Of a stretch of DNA of 17,500 nucleotides, positions 17,441-17,500 are shown in pieces. The notes beneath the pieces were generated by a model that worked only from the letters and a program-made list of their open reading frames with translations, was not told where the DNA came from and did no database searches. A program made the translations under genes and the position numbers. Origin of the DNA: Chrysomallon squamiferum (lineage: Eukaryota > Mollusca > Gastropoda > Neomphalida > Peltospiridae); assembly GCA_012295275.1 (NCBI GenBank), contig CM022673.1, positions 7,157,811 to 7,175,310 on the forward strand, given 5' to 3'. Positions within the stretch are counted from its first letter, which is position 1. Each line of letters starts with the position of its first letter.

Positions 17441-17500
17441 GGTGCTGGTTGTGTTAGTAACACGCATATCAACAAACGTGTACAGATTTAAAGTATTCGG

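Overview
This 17.5 kb window looks like intergenic or intronic DNA from the nuclear genome of an animal. I found no convincing complete protein-coding gene, no rRNA or tRNA gene, no CRISPR array and no recognisable transposase or reverse transcriptase. The sequence is AT-rich and packed with simple repeats: (AG)n, (ATT)n, (TATG)n, (CTAT)n, (TCTG)n, (CA)n, (TTTC)n and many A or T homopolymers of 15-33 bases. Long GA arrays, ATT arrays and mixed TCTG/CTAT/GTAT tracts suggest an invertebrate such as a mollusc, possibly a cephalopod. That placement is inferred from composition alone; no diagnostic gene or SINE confirms it.

Layout. Positions 1-2930 are dominated by compound tetranucleotide and trinucleotide tracts, ATTT/ATC/ATT arrays and poly-A. 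Positions 2931-4770 are the longest nearly repeat-free stretch and contain the best structured element in the window: an imperfect inverted repeat with 40-base arms around a 28-base loop (4255-4362). Positions 4771-8331 alternate single-copy DNA with a full CRE palindrome, a rare CGATA pentanucleotide array, long ATT and TATG arrays, a GTCACGTGAC E-box and a 109-base AG array. Positions 8940-9460 are strongly G-over-C biased and include an evolving heptanucleotide minisatellite with quadruplex potential. Positions 9460-13160 are mostly AT-rich repeats, with a weak internal-exon candidate on the minus strand (10352-10468) and a 12-base CRE palindrome at 11988. Positions 13160-15760 hold a second long AG array, a small two-strand open region and a GC-richer island (about 14380-14700).

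Positions 15630-16210 form the most promoter-like segment. A diverged duplication leads into a CpG-rich island with three E2F-like motifs, then a CCAAT box, a TATAAA box and an ATG-free stretch ending at a good splice donor (CTG|GTAAGA). If real, this would be the promoter and 5' UTR exon of a plus-strand gene lying to the right of the window. The remainder, to 17500, is AT-rich single-copy DNA with poly-T and TTTC arrays.

No genes can be shown to work together here. The useful content is candidate regulatory DNA, one hairpin that could encode a small RNA or be a palindromic mobile element, and the repeat landscape itself.
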